A stretch of 64,000 nt of DNA from Phycicoccus sp. Soil748 (GTDB taxonomy: Bacteria; Actinomycetota; Actinomycetes; Actinomycetales; Dermatophilaceae), in NCBI RefSeq assembly GCF_001428025.1, contig NZ_LMSC01000007.1:441117-505116 (forward strand). Reading direction: 5' to 3'. Below, piece after piece: positions 43,686-53,290 of this stretch. Every line of letters starts with the position of its first letter. Within the stretch, counting starts at the first letter, position 1. A model generated the notes under the pieces. That model ran no database searches and was not told the DNA's origin. It worked only from the letters and a program-made list of their open reading frames with translations. The position numbers and the translations under genes are program-made.

Positions 43686-45164
43686 GTGACCGCCACGTCA
43701 GAGGCCGCGACCGCGAGCCCCGCGAGCCCGCGCAGGCTGCGCAACTTCATCGACGGCCAGTACGTCGACGCGCAGACGGACGCCACGTCCGACATCGTCA
43801 GCCCCGTCACCGCCCAGGTGGTGGCCAAGGCCCCCGTCTCGACCGCCGAGGACGTCGACGCCGCCTACGCGTCGGCCAACAAGGCGTTCGGGGAGTGGGG
43901 GCAGACGACCCCCAGCGAGCGGCAGCAGGCGCTGCTCAAGTTCGCCGACGCGATCGAGAAGCGGGCCGACGAGTTCGTCCGCCTGGAGTCGGAGAACACC
44001 GGCAAGCCGCACGCCCTCACCGCGAGCGAGGAGCTGCCGCCCATGGTGGACCAGCTGCGGTTCTTCGCCGGGGCCGCCCGCGTGCTGGAGGGCCGCGCGG
44101 CGGGGGAGTACATGAAGGGCCACACGAGCTGGGTGCGCCGTGAGCCGATCGGCGTCGTCGGCCAGGTGACCCCGTGGAACTACCCCATGATGATGGCCGT
44201 CTGGAAGATCGGCCCCGCGCTCGCGGCCGGCAACACCATTGTCCTCAAGCCCTCGGACACCACGCCGGAGACGACCCTGCTCATGGCGGAGATCGCCTCC
44301 GAGTTCCTGCCGCCGGGCACCTTCAACGTCGTCACCGGCGACCGCGACACAGGCCGGGCCGTGGTCGAGCACCGCACCCCCTCGCTGGTCGCCATCACCG
44401 GGTCCGTGCGCGCCGGTATGCAGGTCGCAGAGAGCGCCAGCCACGGGCTGAAGCGCGTCCACCTCGAGCTCGGTGGCAAGGCGCCCGTCATCGTCTTCGA
44501 CGACGCCGACATCGAGGCGGCCGTCGAGGGGATCGCGGTCGCGGGCTACTTCAACGCCGGCCAGGACTGCACTGCGGCCACCCGCGTGCTCGCGGCCCCG
44601 CACATCCACGACGACTTCGTCGCGGCCCTGGGGGAGTACGCCAAGAGCTCGGCCAAGGTCGGCCTGCCCGACGACGAGGACGCGCTCCTCGGCCCGGTCA
44701 ACAACCGCAACCAGCTCGAAAGGGTCGAGGGCTTCCTGTCGCGCCTGCCCGACCACGCCTCGGTCGCCGCCGGCGGCCAGCGGCTGGCCGCCCTCGGCGA
44801 CGGGTTCTTCCTCGAGCCGACCGTGCTCTCGGGGCTCAACCAGGACGACGAGGTCATCCAGGACGAGATCTTCGGGCCGGTCATCACGGTCCAGCGCTTC
44901 ACCGACGAGCAGGAGGCCATCCGCTGGGCCAACGGCGTCGACTACGGCCTGGCCTCGAGCGTGTGGACCAAGGACTTCGGCCGCGCCATGCGGGTCTCCA
45001 AGGCCCTGGACTTCGGCTGCGTGTGGATCAACACCCACATCCCGATCGTCGCCGAGATGCCGCACGGCGGGTTCAAGAAGTCGGGCTACGGCAAGGACCT
45101 GTCCATGTACGGCTTCGAGGACTACACGCGCATCAAGCACGTCATGGCGAACATCGAGAGCTGA
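43686..45164 (+). CDS. Gamma-aminobutyraldehyde dehydrogenase-like aldehyde dehydrogenase
   Basis: This NAD(P)-dependent dehydrogenase likely oxidises 4-aminobutanal to GABA. Motifs: [19 protein letters not shown], catalytic Glu in [12 protein letters not shown], catalytic Cys in [11 protein letters not shown], and a C-terminus ([19 protein letters not shown]) close to E. coli PatD. GTG 43686 is chosen because GGGAG ends five bases upstream, giving 492 residues; ATG 43674 would add four. It opens the plus arm of the island opposite the Lrp gene. Confidence 0.9.
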   Translation: MTATSEAATASPASPRRLRNFIDGQYVDAQTDATSDIVSPVTAQVVAKAPVSTAEDVDAAYASANKAFGEWGQTTPSERQQALLKFADAIEKRADEFVRLESENTGKPHALTASEELPPMVDQLRFFAGAARVLEGRAAGEYMKGHTSWVRREPIGVVGQVTPWNYPMMMAVWKIGPALAAGNTIVLKPSDTTPETTLLMAEIASEFLPPGTFNVVTGDRDTGRAVVEHRTPSLVAITGSVRAGMQVAESASHGLKRVHLELGGKAPVIVFDDADIEAAVEGIAVAGYFNAGQDCTAATRVLAAPHIHDDFVAALGEYAKSSAKVGLPDDEDALLGPVNNRNQLERVEGFLSRLPDHASVAAGGQRLAALGDGFFLEPTVLSGLNQDDEVIQDEIFGPVITVQRFTDEQEAIRWANGVDYGLASSVWTKDFGRAMRVSKALDFGCVWINTHIPIVAEMPHGGFKKSGYGKDLSMYGFEDYTRIKHVMANIES

Positions 45165-45260
45165 GCCACGCAGCCCACTCCCACCCGACCGACCCGTCCC
45201 CCTGATCCCACCCCGGCCGTGCGGCAGCAGCGCCGCCCGGCAGACACTCGGAGGCTCCCC

Positions 45261-46484
45261 ATGACCGAGCTCGACAACCTGGCCCTGCGTGCCGCCCTCT
45301 CCCGAGGGGTCCTCACCCGGCGCACGGCCATGGCCGGCGGTGCCGGCGCCATCGCGCTGGCCCTGGCCGCGTGCGGCAGCAAGGGCAAGAACCCCACTGC
45401 CTCGGGGTCCGGCTCGGCCGCGCCCTCGGCCAAGGCGGCCCAGGACATGTCCGACAGCGAGAAGCTCGTGAACTGGTCCAACTGGCCCGAGTACATCGAC
45501 GTCGACGACAAGACGCAGGCGCGGCCCACCCTCGTGGCGTTCACCAAGAAGACCGGGATCAAGGTCAACTACACCGAGGACTACAACGACAACGACGAGT
45601 TCTACGCCAAGGTCCGCCCGCTGCTCGCCGACGGCAAGGACACCGGCCGTGACGTCTGGTGCAGCACCGACTGGATGGTGGCCCGCCTCATCCGGCAGGG
45701 CTACGTGCAGAAGTTCGACCTCGGCAACATCCCCAACCACAAGAACGTCGACGCGTCGCTGATGGACGTCGAGTTCGACAAGGGACGCCTGTACTCCCTG
45801 CCGTGGCAGAGCGGGTTCGCCGGAATCGCCTACAACCCGGCGGCAACCGGGGGCAAGAAGGTCGAGTCGATCGACCAGCTGCTGACCGACCCCGCGCTCA
45901 AGGGGAAGGTGACCCTGCTGACCGAGATGCGCGACACGGTGGGCCTGGTGATGATGGCGATGGGCAAGAAGCTCGCTAGTTTCACCGACGCCGACTTCAA
46001 CGCCGCGATCGACGAGCTCAAGAAGGCGAAGGACGCCGGCCAGATCAAGGGCTTCACCGGCAACGAGTACACCAAGCCCCTCGCGTCGGGCGACACGGCG
46101 GCGTGCATGGCGTGGACCGGCGACGTCGTCCAGCTCCAGGCCGACAACCCCAAGCTCGGCTACGTCCTGCCCAAGACCGGGGCGACGCTCTGGTCGGACA
46201 ACTTCGTCATCCCGGCCATGGCCAAGCACAAGAAGAATGCCGAGACGCTCATCAACTACTACTACGACCCTGCCGTGATGGCGCAGGTCGTGGACTACGT
46301 CAACTACATCTCCCCGGTCCAGGGCACCAAGGAGGTGCTGCAGAAGGCGGACCCCAGCGTGGCGAGCAACCCGCTGATCATCCCCGACGCTGCGACGCTC
46401 GCGAACACCCAGGTGTTCCGGGGGCTCACCGCCGCAGAGGAGACCAAGTACAGCGCGGCCTTCGCCGACCTCTCGGCGGGCTGA
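45261..46484 (+). CDS. potD: Spermidine/putrescine-type ABC substrate-binding lipoprotein
   Basis: This is the extracytoplasmic binding protein of a polyamine importer. From ATG 45261, with GGAGG upstream, it is 407 residues. The N-terminus has TRRTAMAGGAG before the lipobox LAAC, so it may be a Tat-exported lipoprotein. The mature part matches PotD/PotF: NWSNWPEYIDVDD, then YYDPAVMAQVVDYVNYISPV near the C-terminus. The ligand (putrescine, spermidine or another cation) is not fixed by sequence. Confidence 0.92.
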   Translation: MTELDNLALRAALSRGVLTRRTAMAGGAGAIALALAACGSKGKNPTASGSGSAAPSAKAAQDMSDSEKLVNWSNWPEYIDVDDKTQARPTLVAFTKKTGIKVNYTEDYNDNDEFYAKVRPLLADGKDTGRDVWCSTDWMVARLIRQGYVQKFDLGNIPNHKNVDASLMDVEFDKGRLYSLPWQSGFAGIAYNPAATGGKKVESIDQLLTDPALKGKVTLLTEMRDTVGLVMMAMGKKLASFTDADFNAAIDELKKAKDAGQIKGFTGNEYTKPLASGDTAACMAWTGDVVQLQADNPKLGYVLPKTGATLWSDNFVIPAMAKHKKNAETLINYYYDPAVMAQVVDYVNYISPVQGTKEVLQKADPSVASNPLIIPDAATLANTQVFRGLTAAEETKYSAAFADLSAG

Positions 46485-46487
46485 GCC

Positions 46488-47645
46488 GTGGTGGAGACGC
46501 TCCAGCAGAGCCCCGACGCGGCCCAGCCGCGACCAGGTCTCCGGACGACCGTCGAGGACCTGCGCCTAGTCGGCGTGAGCAAGGTGTTCGACACGTTCAC
46601 GGCCGTGCAGCCAATGGACCTCACCGTCCCCGCCGGCAGCTTCTTCGCGCTGCTCGGCCCGTCCGGCTGCGGCAAGACGACCACGCTGCGCATGGTGGCG
46701 GGGCTGGAGGACCCGAGCACGGGCAAGATCCTCATCGGGGACCGGGACATCACCGACCTCAAGGCGTACAAGCGCAACGTCAACACCGTCTTCCAGTCCT
46801 ACGCGCTCTTCCCGCACATGACCGTGCTGGACAACGTCACGTTCGGGCTGAAGCGGCGTGGTGACAAAGACGCGAGGCGCAAGGCGCAGGAAGCGCTCGA
46901 GCTGGTGCAGCTCCAGGCGGTCGCCGGCAAGAAGCCGGCGCAGCTCTCGGGGGGCATGCAGCAGCGCGTCGCGCTGGCCCGCGCGATCGTCAACCGCCCG
47001 GACGTCCTCCTCCTCGACGAGCCGCTCGGTGCCCTGGACCTCAAGCTCCGCCGGCAGATGCAGATCGAGCTCAAGCGCATCCAGCAGGAGGTCGGCCTGA
47101 CCTTCATCCACGTCACCCACGACCAGGAGGAGGCCATGACCATGGCCGACTCCATCGCCGTGATGAACCAGGGTGTGGTCGAGCAGCTCGCGGACCCGGC
47201 GACCCTCTACGAGAACCCGGCCTCGACCTTCGTCGCCAACTTCCTGGGGCAGTCCAACCTGCTCCGGGCCCGGATCGAGGGCGAGGCCGGCGAGGGTCTG
47301 CTGCGCGCCCGGACCCACGACCAGGAGGTCGTGGTGCGACGCGACCGGGTGCCCGAGGGCATCCGGGACGTGTGGGTCGGCGTGCGACCAGAGAAGCTGC
47401 GGCTCGGGGAGGACGGGCGCAACACCCTCCGAGGGGTGGTGACCGACGCTTCCTTCACCGGGGTCTCGACCCAGTACCTCGTCAGGATGCCGTGGGACCT
47501 TGAGCTCATGGTGGTGCAGCAGAACGACGGTTCGGCTCGGGCCCACGTCGGCGAGACGGTGGCCATGTCCTGGGACCCGGGGCACGAGTTCGTCCTCGAC
47601 CAGCGTCAGTCTGACACGGCCGGCGCGGACCTGGACGATGAGTAG
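46488..47645 (+). CDS. potA: Polyamine ABC transporter ATP-binding protein
   Basis: This ATPase drives the polyamine importer. It is 385 residues with Walker A GPSGCGKTTTL, Q-loop VFQSYALFPHMTV, signature LSGGMQQRVALARA, Walker B VLLLDEPLGALDLKL and THDQEEAMTMAD. A C-terminal TOBE domain follows (VGVRPEKLRLG). The GTG start lies three bases after potD. The stop lies eight bases into potB. Confidence 0.94.
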   Translation: MVETLQQSPDAAQPRPGLRTTVEDLRLVGVSKVFDTFTAVQPMDLTVPAGSFFALLGPSGCGKTTTLRMVAGLEDPSTGKILIGDRDITDLKAYKRNVNTVFQSYALFPHMTVLDNVTFGLKRRGDKDARRKAQEALELVQLQAVAGKKPAQLSGGMQQRVALARAIVNRPDVLLLDEPLGALDLKLRRQMQIELKRIQQEVGLTFIHVTHDQEEAMTMADSIAVMNQGVVEQLADPATLYENPASTFVANFLGQSNLLRARIEGEAGEGLLRARTHDQEVVVRRDRVPEGIRDVWVGVRPEKLRLGEDGRNTLRGVVTDASFTGVSTQYLVRMPWDLELMVVQQNDGSARAHVGETVAMSWDPGHEFVLDQRQSDTAGADLDDE

Positions 47646-48555
47646 CGGAAGCGCCGTCCTCCCGTCCGCGGGGCGGCCCCCCGCTCGCAGGGCGCGGGTC
47701 AACTGGGTCCCGTACGCCCTGCTGCTGCCGGGCCTGCTGTGGCTGTTCGTGTTCTTCGTCGTGCCGATGATCACGCTGGCGTCCCAGTCCCTCCAGGAGG
47801 GTGACGTCGACAACGGCTACACCTTCACGGGCAACGTCGCCGTCTACGGCCAGGCGCTGCAGAACTACTGGCCCCAGCTGCTCCGGTCCATCGGGTACTC
47901 CGCGACGGCCACGGTCCTCGCACTCCTGCTGGGCTACCCGCTCGCGTACTTCATCGCGAGCCGGCGTGGCGCGTGGAAGAACATCCTCCTCGTCCTGGTC
48001 ATCGCCCCCTTCTTCACCAGCTTCCTCATCCGTACGCTCGCCTGGCAGACGATCCTGGCGGACGACTACCTCCCGGCGCGGTTCGCCCGGGCCATCCACT
48101 TCACGGACCTCCTGCAAGTGCTCAACCTGTCGGAGAACTCCTCGCTGCTGTCGAGCAAGTTCGCGGTCATCTGCGGCCTCACGTACAACTTCCTGCCTTT
48201 CATGATCCTGCCGCTGTTCACGTCCCTGGACCGCCTCGACGGCCGTCTGCTGGAGGCGGCGCGCGACCTGTACGCCACGCCCCGGGAGACGTTCCGCCAC
48301 ATCACCTGGCCGCTGTCGCTGCCGGGCGTCGTGGCGGGCACCCTGCTGACCTTCATCCCGGCGGCAGGCGACTACATCAACTCCAAGCTGCTGGGCAACA
48401 CCCAGACCGTGATGATCGGCCAGGTCATCGACGCGCAGTTCCTGCGGGTGCTCAACTACCCGCTCGCGGCGGCCCTGTCCTTCGTCCTTCTTGTCCTCAT
48501 CCTCAGCCTGGTGACCGCCTATGTGCGCCGGGCCGGCACCGAGGAGCTGGTGTGA
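47638..48555 (+). CDS. potB: Polyamine ABC transporter permease PotB-type
   Basis: This is the first membrane subunit of the importer. From ATG 47638, overlapping potA by eight bases, it is 305 residues with about six membrane segments (VPYALLLPGLLWLFVFFVVP first). The coupling loop reads EAARDLYATPRETFRHI, and FIPAAGDYINSKLLGN is typical of PotB. The longer upstream frame lies inside potA and is rejected. Confidence 0.92.
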   Translation: MSSGSAVLPSAGRPPARRARVNWVPYALLLPGLLWLFVFFVVPMITLASQSLQEGDVDNGYTFTGNVAVYGQALQNYWPQLLRSIGYSATATVLALLLGYPLAYFIASRRGAWKNILLVLVIAPFFTSFLIRTLAWQTILADDYLPARFARAIHFTDLLQVLNLSENSSLLSSKFAVICGLTYNFLPFMILPLFTSLDRLDGRLLEAARDLYATPRETFRHITWPLSLPGVVAGTLLTFIPAAGDYINSKLLGNTQTVMIGQVIDAQFLRVLNYPLAAALSFVLLVLILSLVTAYVRRAGTEELV

Positions 48556-49346
48556 TGGCCTGGGTCCGGAGGCACCTGCTGACCGCCGCAGCGATGGTCA
48601 CCCTGTTCATCCTCCTGCTGCCCAACGTGGTGGTGGCGCTGTTCGCGTTCAACAAGCCGAACGGCCGGTACAACTACCAGTGGGTCCGGTTCTCGACCGA
48701 CGCGTGGGCCAACCCGTGCGGCACACCGGGGATCTGCGACTCGCTCGGACTCAGCCTGCGCATCGGCGTGACGGCCTCGCTCGTGGCGACCCTCCTGGGC
48801 ACGATGGTCGCGTTCGCCCTGGGGCGGTTCCGCTTCCGTGGCCGGGCGACGACCAACCTGCTGATCTTCATGCCGATGGCCACGCCCGAGGTGGTCATGG
48901 GCTCGAGCCTGCTGACGCTCTTCGTCGCGATGGGCCTGTCCACCGGTGCCCTCGCGATCCTCATCGCCCACATCATGTTCTGCGTCAGCTTCGTCGTGGT
49001 CGCCGTGAAGGCGAGGGTGGCGTCGCTCGACCCGAGGCTCGAGGAGGCTGCTGCCGACCTGGGGGCCACCCCGCTGGCCACCTTCATCAAAGTGACGCTG
49101 CCGCTGGTGGCGCCGGGTATCGCTGCGGGTGCGCTGCTCGCCTTCTCGCTCAGCTTCGACGACTACATCATCACCAACTTCAACGCGAGCCCGAGCTCGA
49201 TCACGTTCCCCATGTACGTCTGGGGAGCGGCGCAGCGCGGGACGCCGGTGCAGATCAACGTCGTGGGCACCGTCATGTTCGTGCTGTCGGTGGGCATCGT
49301 CCTCACCGCCCAGCTCATCTCCCGCAGCAGGACGAAGAAGGCGTAG
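48555..49346 (+). CDS. potC: Polyamine ABC transporter permease PotC-type
   Basis: This is the second membrane subunit, 263 residues from ATG 48555 (TGATG overlap with potB). It has six hydrophobic segments and the coupling loop EEAAADLGATPLATFIKV, then FSLSFDDYIITNFNAS, the PotC counterpart. A short loop with two Cys (NPCGTPGICDS) lies outside after the first helix and might form a disulfide. Confidence 0.92.
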   Translation: MAWVRRHLLTAAAMVTLFILLLPNVVVALFAFNKPNGRYNYQWVRFSTDAWANPCGTPGICDSLGLSLRIGVTASLVATLLGTMVAFALGRFRFRGRATTNLLIFMPMATPEVVMGSSLLTLFVAMGLSTGALAILIAHIMFCVSFVVVAVKARVASLDPRLEEAAADLGATPLATFIKVTLPLVAPGIAAGALLAFSLSFDDYIITNFNASPSSITFPMYVWGAAQRGTPVQINVVGTVMFVLSVGIVLTAQLISRSRTKKA

Positions 49347-49351
49347 GCCCC

Positions 49352-50629
49352 ATGCGCATCCTCATGATCGGCGCCGGTGGCGTCGGTGATGCCGCCGCGC
49401 GCATCGCCGTCGAGCGCGACTTCTTCGAGCTCCTCGTGGTGGCCGACTACGACCTCGCCCGGGCCAAGGCGACGGTGGCTGCGGCCTCGTCCCGGCGGGA
49501 CGGCGAGTCGCGGCTGGTCGCAGACCAGGTCGACGCCTCCGACGGGGCTGCGGTCGCGGCCCTGGCGCTCAAGCACGGGGCGACGCACGTGTTCAACGCC
49601 GTCGACCCGCGGTTCGTGATGCCGATCTTCCGCGGGGCGCTGGCAGCCGGTGCCGGCTACCTCGACATGGCGATGAGCCTGTCGCAGCGCCACCCGCAGG
49701 AGCCCTGCTCCCAGGTCGGGGTCAAGCTCGGCGACGAGCAGTTCGCGATGGCGGGGGAGTGGGAGTCGGCCGGCCAGTTGGCCCTGCTCGGCATGGGCGT
49801 CGAGCCCGGCCTCTCCGACGTCTTCGCCCGCTATGCCGCGGACCACCTGTTCTCCCACATCGAGGAGCTCGGCACCCGCGACGGCGCCAACCTTGCCGTC
49901 CTCGACGAGGACGGCAACGAGACCTTCGCCCCGGGCTTCTCCATGTGGACGATCATCGAGGAGTGCCTCAACCCTCCCGTGGTCTGGGAGAAGGCCCGGG
50001 CGGCCGCGGCCGGCGGTGACGTCGAGGCCGGGTTCTTCACCCTGCCGGCGTTCAGCGAGCCCGAGGTCTTCGACTTCCCCGAGGGCATCGGGCCGGTCGA
50101 GTGCGTGCACGTCGAGCACGAGGAGGTCCTGCTCATGCCGCGGTGGGTCGACGCCGACCGCGTCACCTTCAAGTACGGCCTCGGTGAGGAGCTCATCACC
50201 ATCCTGCGCACCCTGCACACGCTCGGGCTCGACCGCACCGACCCCGTCAGCGTCAAGGGGGTCCAGGTCTCCCCGCGCGACGTCGTCGCGGCGGTCCTGC
50301 CCGATCCGGCGACCATCGGCCCCCGCATGAAGGGCAAGACCTGTGCCGGGCTCTGGGTCACGGGCACCGGCAAGGACGGCAGCCCGCGGCGCACCTACCT
50401 CTACCACGTGTCCGACAACGAGGACACGATGCGCGAGTACGGCGCGCAGTGCGTGGTGTGGCAGACCGCGGTCAACCCCGTGGTCGCCCTCGAGCTCATC
50501 GCCACCGGGGTCTGGAAGGGCGCAGGCGTGAGGGGCCCGGAGTCCTTCGACGCGGTGCCGTTCCTGGAGCTGCTCGGGGCGCCGAAGCCCGAGGGCTACG
50601 GGTCGCCCTGGGGCATGGAGGACCGCTGA
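49352..50629 (+). CDS. Saccharopine dehydrogenase-family protein of unknown substrate
   Basis: From ATG 49352 this is 425 residues. The N-terminal Rossmann motif is MIGAGGVGDAAARIA, followed by NAVDPRFVMPIFRGAL and GMGVEPGLSDVFARYAAD, as in saccharopine and carboxynorspermidine dehydrogenases. The family makes or breaks secondary amines between an amino acid and an aldehyde or keto acid. Its place between potC (five bases upstream) and agmatinase suggests a polyamine-derived substrate, perhaps a carboxy-polyamine, but this is inference. Confidence 0.85.
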   Translation: MRILMIGAGGVGDAAARIAVERDFFELLVVADYDLARAKATVAAASSRRDGESRLVADQVDASDGAAVAALALKHGATHVFNAVDPRFVMPIFRGALAAGAGYLDMAMSLSQRHPQEPCSQVGVKLGDEQFAMAGEWESAGQLALLGMGVEPGLSDVFARYAADHLFSHIEELGTRDGANLAVLDEDGNETFAPGFSMWTIIEECLNPPVVWEKARAAAAGGDVEAGFFTLPAFSEPEVFDFPEGIGPVECVHVEHEEVLLMPRWVDADRVTFKYGLGEELITILRTLHTLGLDRTDPVSVKGVQVSPRDVVAAVLPDPATIGPRMKGKTCAGLWVTGTGKDGSPRRTYLYHVSDNEDTMREYGAQCVVWQTAVNPVVALELIATGVWKGAGVRGPESFDAVPFLELLGAPKPEGYGSPWGMEDR

Positions 50630-50651
50630 AGCCGTTGAGGCGCAACCGGAC

Positions 50652-50657
50652 TAGGGT
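50652..50657 (+). promoter_or_regulatory. -10 hexamer of a leaderless promoter (agmatinase gene)
   Basis: TAGGGT lies six bases before ATG 50664, giving speB and the next gene a start of their own within the island. Confidence 0.5.
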
Positions 50658-50663
50658 CGGACC

Positions 50664-51785
50664 ATGACGCGATACGGGCAGCAGTACGGTCCCGACTTCA
50701 CCTTCCTCGGGGTCGACCGGTGCGACCTCGACGACGAGTCCACGTATGCCGGCGCCGACGTCGTCATCGTGGGCGCGCCCTTCGACGGCGGCACCTCGCA
50801 CCGCCCCGGCACGCGCTTCGGTCCGCAGGCGATCCGGATGACCGACTACCTGCCCCACGACGGCTCGCGTCCCTCCTTGGCGCTGCGCACCGACGGCCTC
50901 GTCGACCTCAAGGTCCTCGACGCGGGTGACGTCGAGATGTACTCCGGCGACATCGAGCGCTCCCTGCCCAAGCTCGAGGCGGCGGTCGAGAAGGTGGCGC
51001 GGGCGGGCGCCATACCAGTCGTGCTCGGGGGCGACCACTCCATCGCCTTCCCCGACGCCAAGGGCGTCGCCAACGTGCTGGGCCACGGACGCGTCTCGAT
51101 GATCCACTTCGACGCCCACGCCGACACCGGCGACATCGAGTTCGGGTCCCTGTGGGGTCACGGGCAGCCCATGCGACGGCTGATCGAGTCCGGCGCCTTG
51201 CGCGGCGACCGGTTCCTCCAGGTCGGGCTGCGCGGCTACTGGCCGCCACCGGAGACGCTCGACTGGATGGCCGGGCAGCAGATGCGCTCGTTCGAAATGA
51301 CCGAGATCGTCCACCGCGGCCTGCAGGAGTGCCTCACCGAGGCGTTCACCATCGCCACCGACGAGTGCGAGGGCGTCTTCCTCTCCGTCGACATCGACGT
51401 CTGCGACCCCGGGCACGCGCCTGGGACGGGCACGCCGGAACCGGGCGGGCTGTCGGCGCGAGAGCTGCTCGACTCGGTGCGCAGGATCTGCCTCGAGCTG
51501 CCGGTGGTCGGCGTCGACGTCGTGGAGGTCAGCCCTCCCTACGACCACGCCGACATCACCGCCGCGCTCGCCAACCGCGTCGTCCTCGAGGCGCTCTCGG
51601 CGATCGCCCGCCGTCGGCGCGACGCCCGCGACGGGACGCGGTGGGACCCGGCGCAGCCCCTGCTCGCGGGCCGCGCGGGCGCCATACCCGAGGGCCACAT
51701 CCCGGGCCACCACCACACCCACGAGACGCACGACCAACCGCACGACCACGCTCACGACCACGCACCCACGGAGGAGCAGTCCTGA
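50664..51785 (+). CDS. speB: Agmatinase-type ureohydrolase with His-rich tail
   Basis: Agmatinase hydrolyses agmatine to putrescine and urea. The 373-residue protein has the binuclear Mn site: VVLGGDHSIAF, HFDAHADTGD and SVDIDVCDPGHAPGTG. The N-terminal GAPFDGGTSHRPGTRFGP is typical of the family. After the core, about 25 residues form a histidine-rich tail (GHHHTHETHDQPHDHAHDH), which could bind Mn, Ni or Zn. Guanidinobutyrase or another ureohydrolase cannot be excluded. The stop overlaps the next ATG (TGATG). Confidence 0.9.
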   Translation: MTRYGQQYGPDFTFLGVDRCDLDDESTYAGADVVIVGAPFDGGTSHRPGTRFGPQAIRMTDYLPHDGSRPSLALRTDGLVDLKVLDAGDVEMYSGDIERSLPKLEAAVEKVARAGAIPVVLGGDHSIAFPDAKGVANVLGHGRVSMIHFDAHADTGDIEFGSLWGHGQPMRRLIESGALRGDRFLQVGLRGYWPPPETLDWMAGQQMRSFEMTEIVHRGLQECLTEAFTIATDECEGVFLSVDIDVCDPGHAPGTGTPEPGGLSARELLDSVRRICLELPVVGVDVVEVSPPYDHADITAALANRVVLEALSAIARRRRDARDGTRWDPAQPLLAGRAGAIPEGHIPGHHHTHETHDQPHDHAHDHAPTEEQS

Positions 51786-53245
51786 TGGCCACCACCCAGA
51801 AGTCGCTCGTCGAGTCCGTCCCGAAGGGCTTGTTCATCGGCGGTCGCTGGCGCGACAGCAGTGACGGCACGACCCTCGCGGTGGAGGACCCCTCCAGCGG
51901 GTCCGTCCTCGCGCACGTCGCCGACGCCACGGTCGCCGACGGCAAGGCCGCGCTCGACGCAGCCGTTGCAGCGCAAGGGGACTGGGCCGCGACGCCGCCC
52001 CGGGACCGTGGGGAGATCCTGCGCGCGGCGTTCGAGAAGATCACCGAGCGCGCCGAGGACTTCGCCACCCTCATGACCCTCGAGATGGGCAAGACCCTGC
52101 TCGAGTCCCGGGGCGAGGTGACCTACGGCGCCGAGTTCTTCCGGTGGTTCTCCGAGGAGGCCGTGCGCATCAGCGGCCGCTGGTCGACCGCCCCCAACGG
52201 CGCCACCCGCCTGCTCACGATGAAGAAGCCCGTCGGGCCCACGCTGATGATCACGCCGTGGAACTTCCCGCTCGCCATGGGCACCCGCAAGATCGGCCCG
52301 GCGATCGCGGCCGGCTGCACCATGGTGGTCAAGCCCGCCAGCCAGACGCCGCTGACGATGCTGGCCCTGGCCGAGCTGCTGCGTGAGTGCGGCCTGCCCG
52401 ACGGCGTCCTCAACGTCATCACCACGACCCGCACCGGCGACGTCATCGAGCCGGTCATCCGTGACCCGCGGCTGCGCAAGCTCACCTTCACCGGCTCCAC
52501 GGCCGTCGGCCGCCGCCTGGTCGAGCAGTCGGCCGAGCAGCTGCTGCGCGTCTCCATGGAGCTCGGGGGCAACGCCCCGTTCATCGTGTTCGAGGACGCC
52601 GACCTCGACCGGGCCGTCGAGGGCGCCATGCTCGCCAAGATGCGCAACATCGGCGAGGCCTGCACCGCGGCCAACCGGTTCTACGTGCACGAGAGCGTGG
52701 TCGACGACTTCGCCGAGCGGCTGGCCAAGCGGATGGGCGCCCTCACCCTGGGCAAGGGCACCAAGAAGGGCGTCGACGTCGGCCCGCTCATCGACGGCAA
52801 GGCCCGCGACGGCGTGGCCGAGCTGGTCGAGCACGCCCGCGCCCAGGGCGCGACCATCGTCACCGGCGGCAAGGCGGCTCCCGGGCGTGGCTACTTCTAC
52901 GAGCCCACCGTCATCACCGGCGTCCGCAAGGACGCGCGGATGATGACCGAGGAGATCTTCGGCCCCGTCGCGCCGATCGCCTCGTTCCGCACCGAGAAGG
53001 AGGCCATCGACCTCGCCAACGGCACGGAGTACGGCCTGGCCTCCTACGTGTTCACCAACGACCTCAGCCGGGTCATCCGGGTCAGCGAGGCGCTGGAGTA
53101 CGGGATGATCGGCATCAATCAGGGCATCATCTCCAACCCCGCCGCCCCGTTCGGCGGCGTCAAGGCGTCCGGCTTCGGCCGCGAGGGCGGGTTCGAGGGG
53201 ATCGAGGAGTACCTCGAGACCACCTACGTCGGCATCGCCCCGTGA
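51785..53245 (+). CDS. gabD: Succinate-semialdehyde dehydrogenase-like aldehyde dehydrogenase
   Basis: This dehydrogenase of 486 residues probably oxidises succinate semialdehyde to succinate, the last step of GABA breakdown. Motifs: MITPWNFPLAMGTRKIGPA, FTGSTAVGRRL, catalytic Glu in MELGGNAPFIVF and catalytic Cys in NIGEACTAANRF, ending with GGVKASGFGREGGFEGIEEY, typical of GabD. From ATG 51785 it is coupled to speB by a TGATG overlap. The stop lies in a repeat-rich segment. Confidence 0.9.
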   Translation: MATTQKSLVESVPKGLFIGGRWRDSSDGTTLAVEDPSSGSVLAHVADATVADGKAALDAAVAAQGDWAATPPRDRGEILRAAFEKITERAEDFATLMTLEMGKTLLESRGEVTYGAEFFRWFSEEAVRISGRWSTAPNGATRLLTMKKPVGPTLMITPWNFPLAMGTRKIGPAIAAGCTMVVKPASQTPLTMLALAELLRECGLPDGVLNVITTTRTGDVIEPVIRDPRLRKLTFTGSTAVGRRLVEQSAEQLLRVSMELGGNAPFIVFEDADLDRAVEGAMLAKMRNIGEACTAANRFYVHESVVDDFAERLAKRMGALTLGKGTKKGVDVGPLIDGKARDGVAELVEHARAQGATIVTGGKAAPGRGYFYEPTVITGVRKDARMMTEEIFGPVAPIASFRTEKEAIDLANGTEYGLASYVFTNDLSRVIRVSEALEYGMIGINQGIISNPAAPFGGVKASGFGREGGFEGIEEYLETTYVGIAP

Positions 53246-53290
53246 GCTGACGTGAGCTGACCCTGACCTGACCTGAGGTGACCTGAGGTG
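53241..53290 (+). repeat. 10-bp tandem repeats starting at the gabD stop
   Basis: CGTGAGCTGA is repeated at 53241 and 53251, and ACCTGAGGTG at 53271 and 53281, with related CCTGACCTG around them. The first copy contains the gabD TGA. The segment carries many TGA triplets. Confidence 0.75.

Noticed and set aside
43698-46229. 843-residue minus-strand open frame over the aldehyde dehydrogenase and potD
   Set aside because: Shadow frame; both plus-strand genes have catalytic or binding motifs and ribosome binding sites.
40192-53245. Horizontally acquired island
   Set aside because: Composition, start-codon use and leaderless promoter layout match the rest of the window, and there is no integrase, tRNA or flanking repeat.
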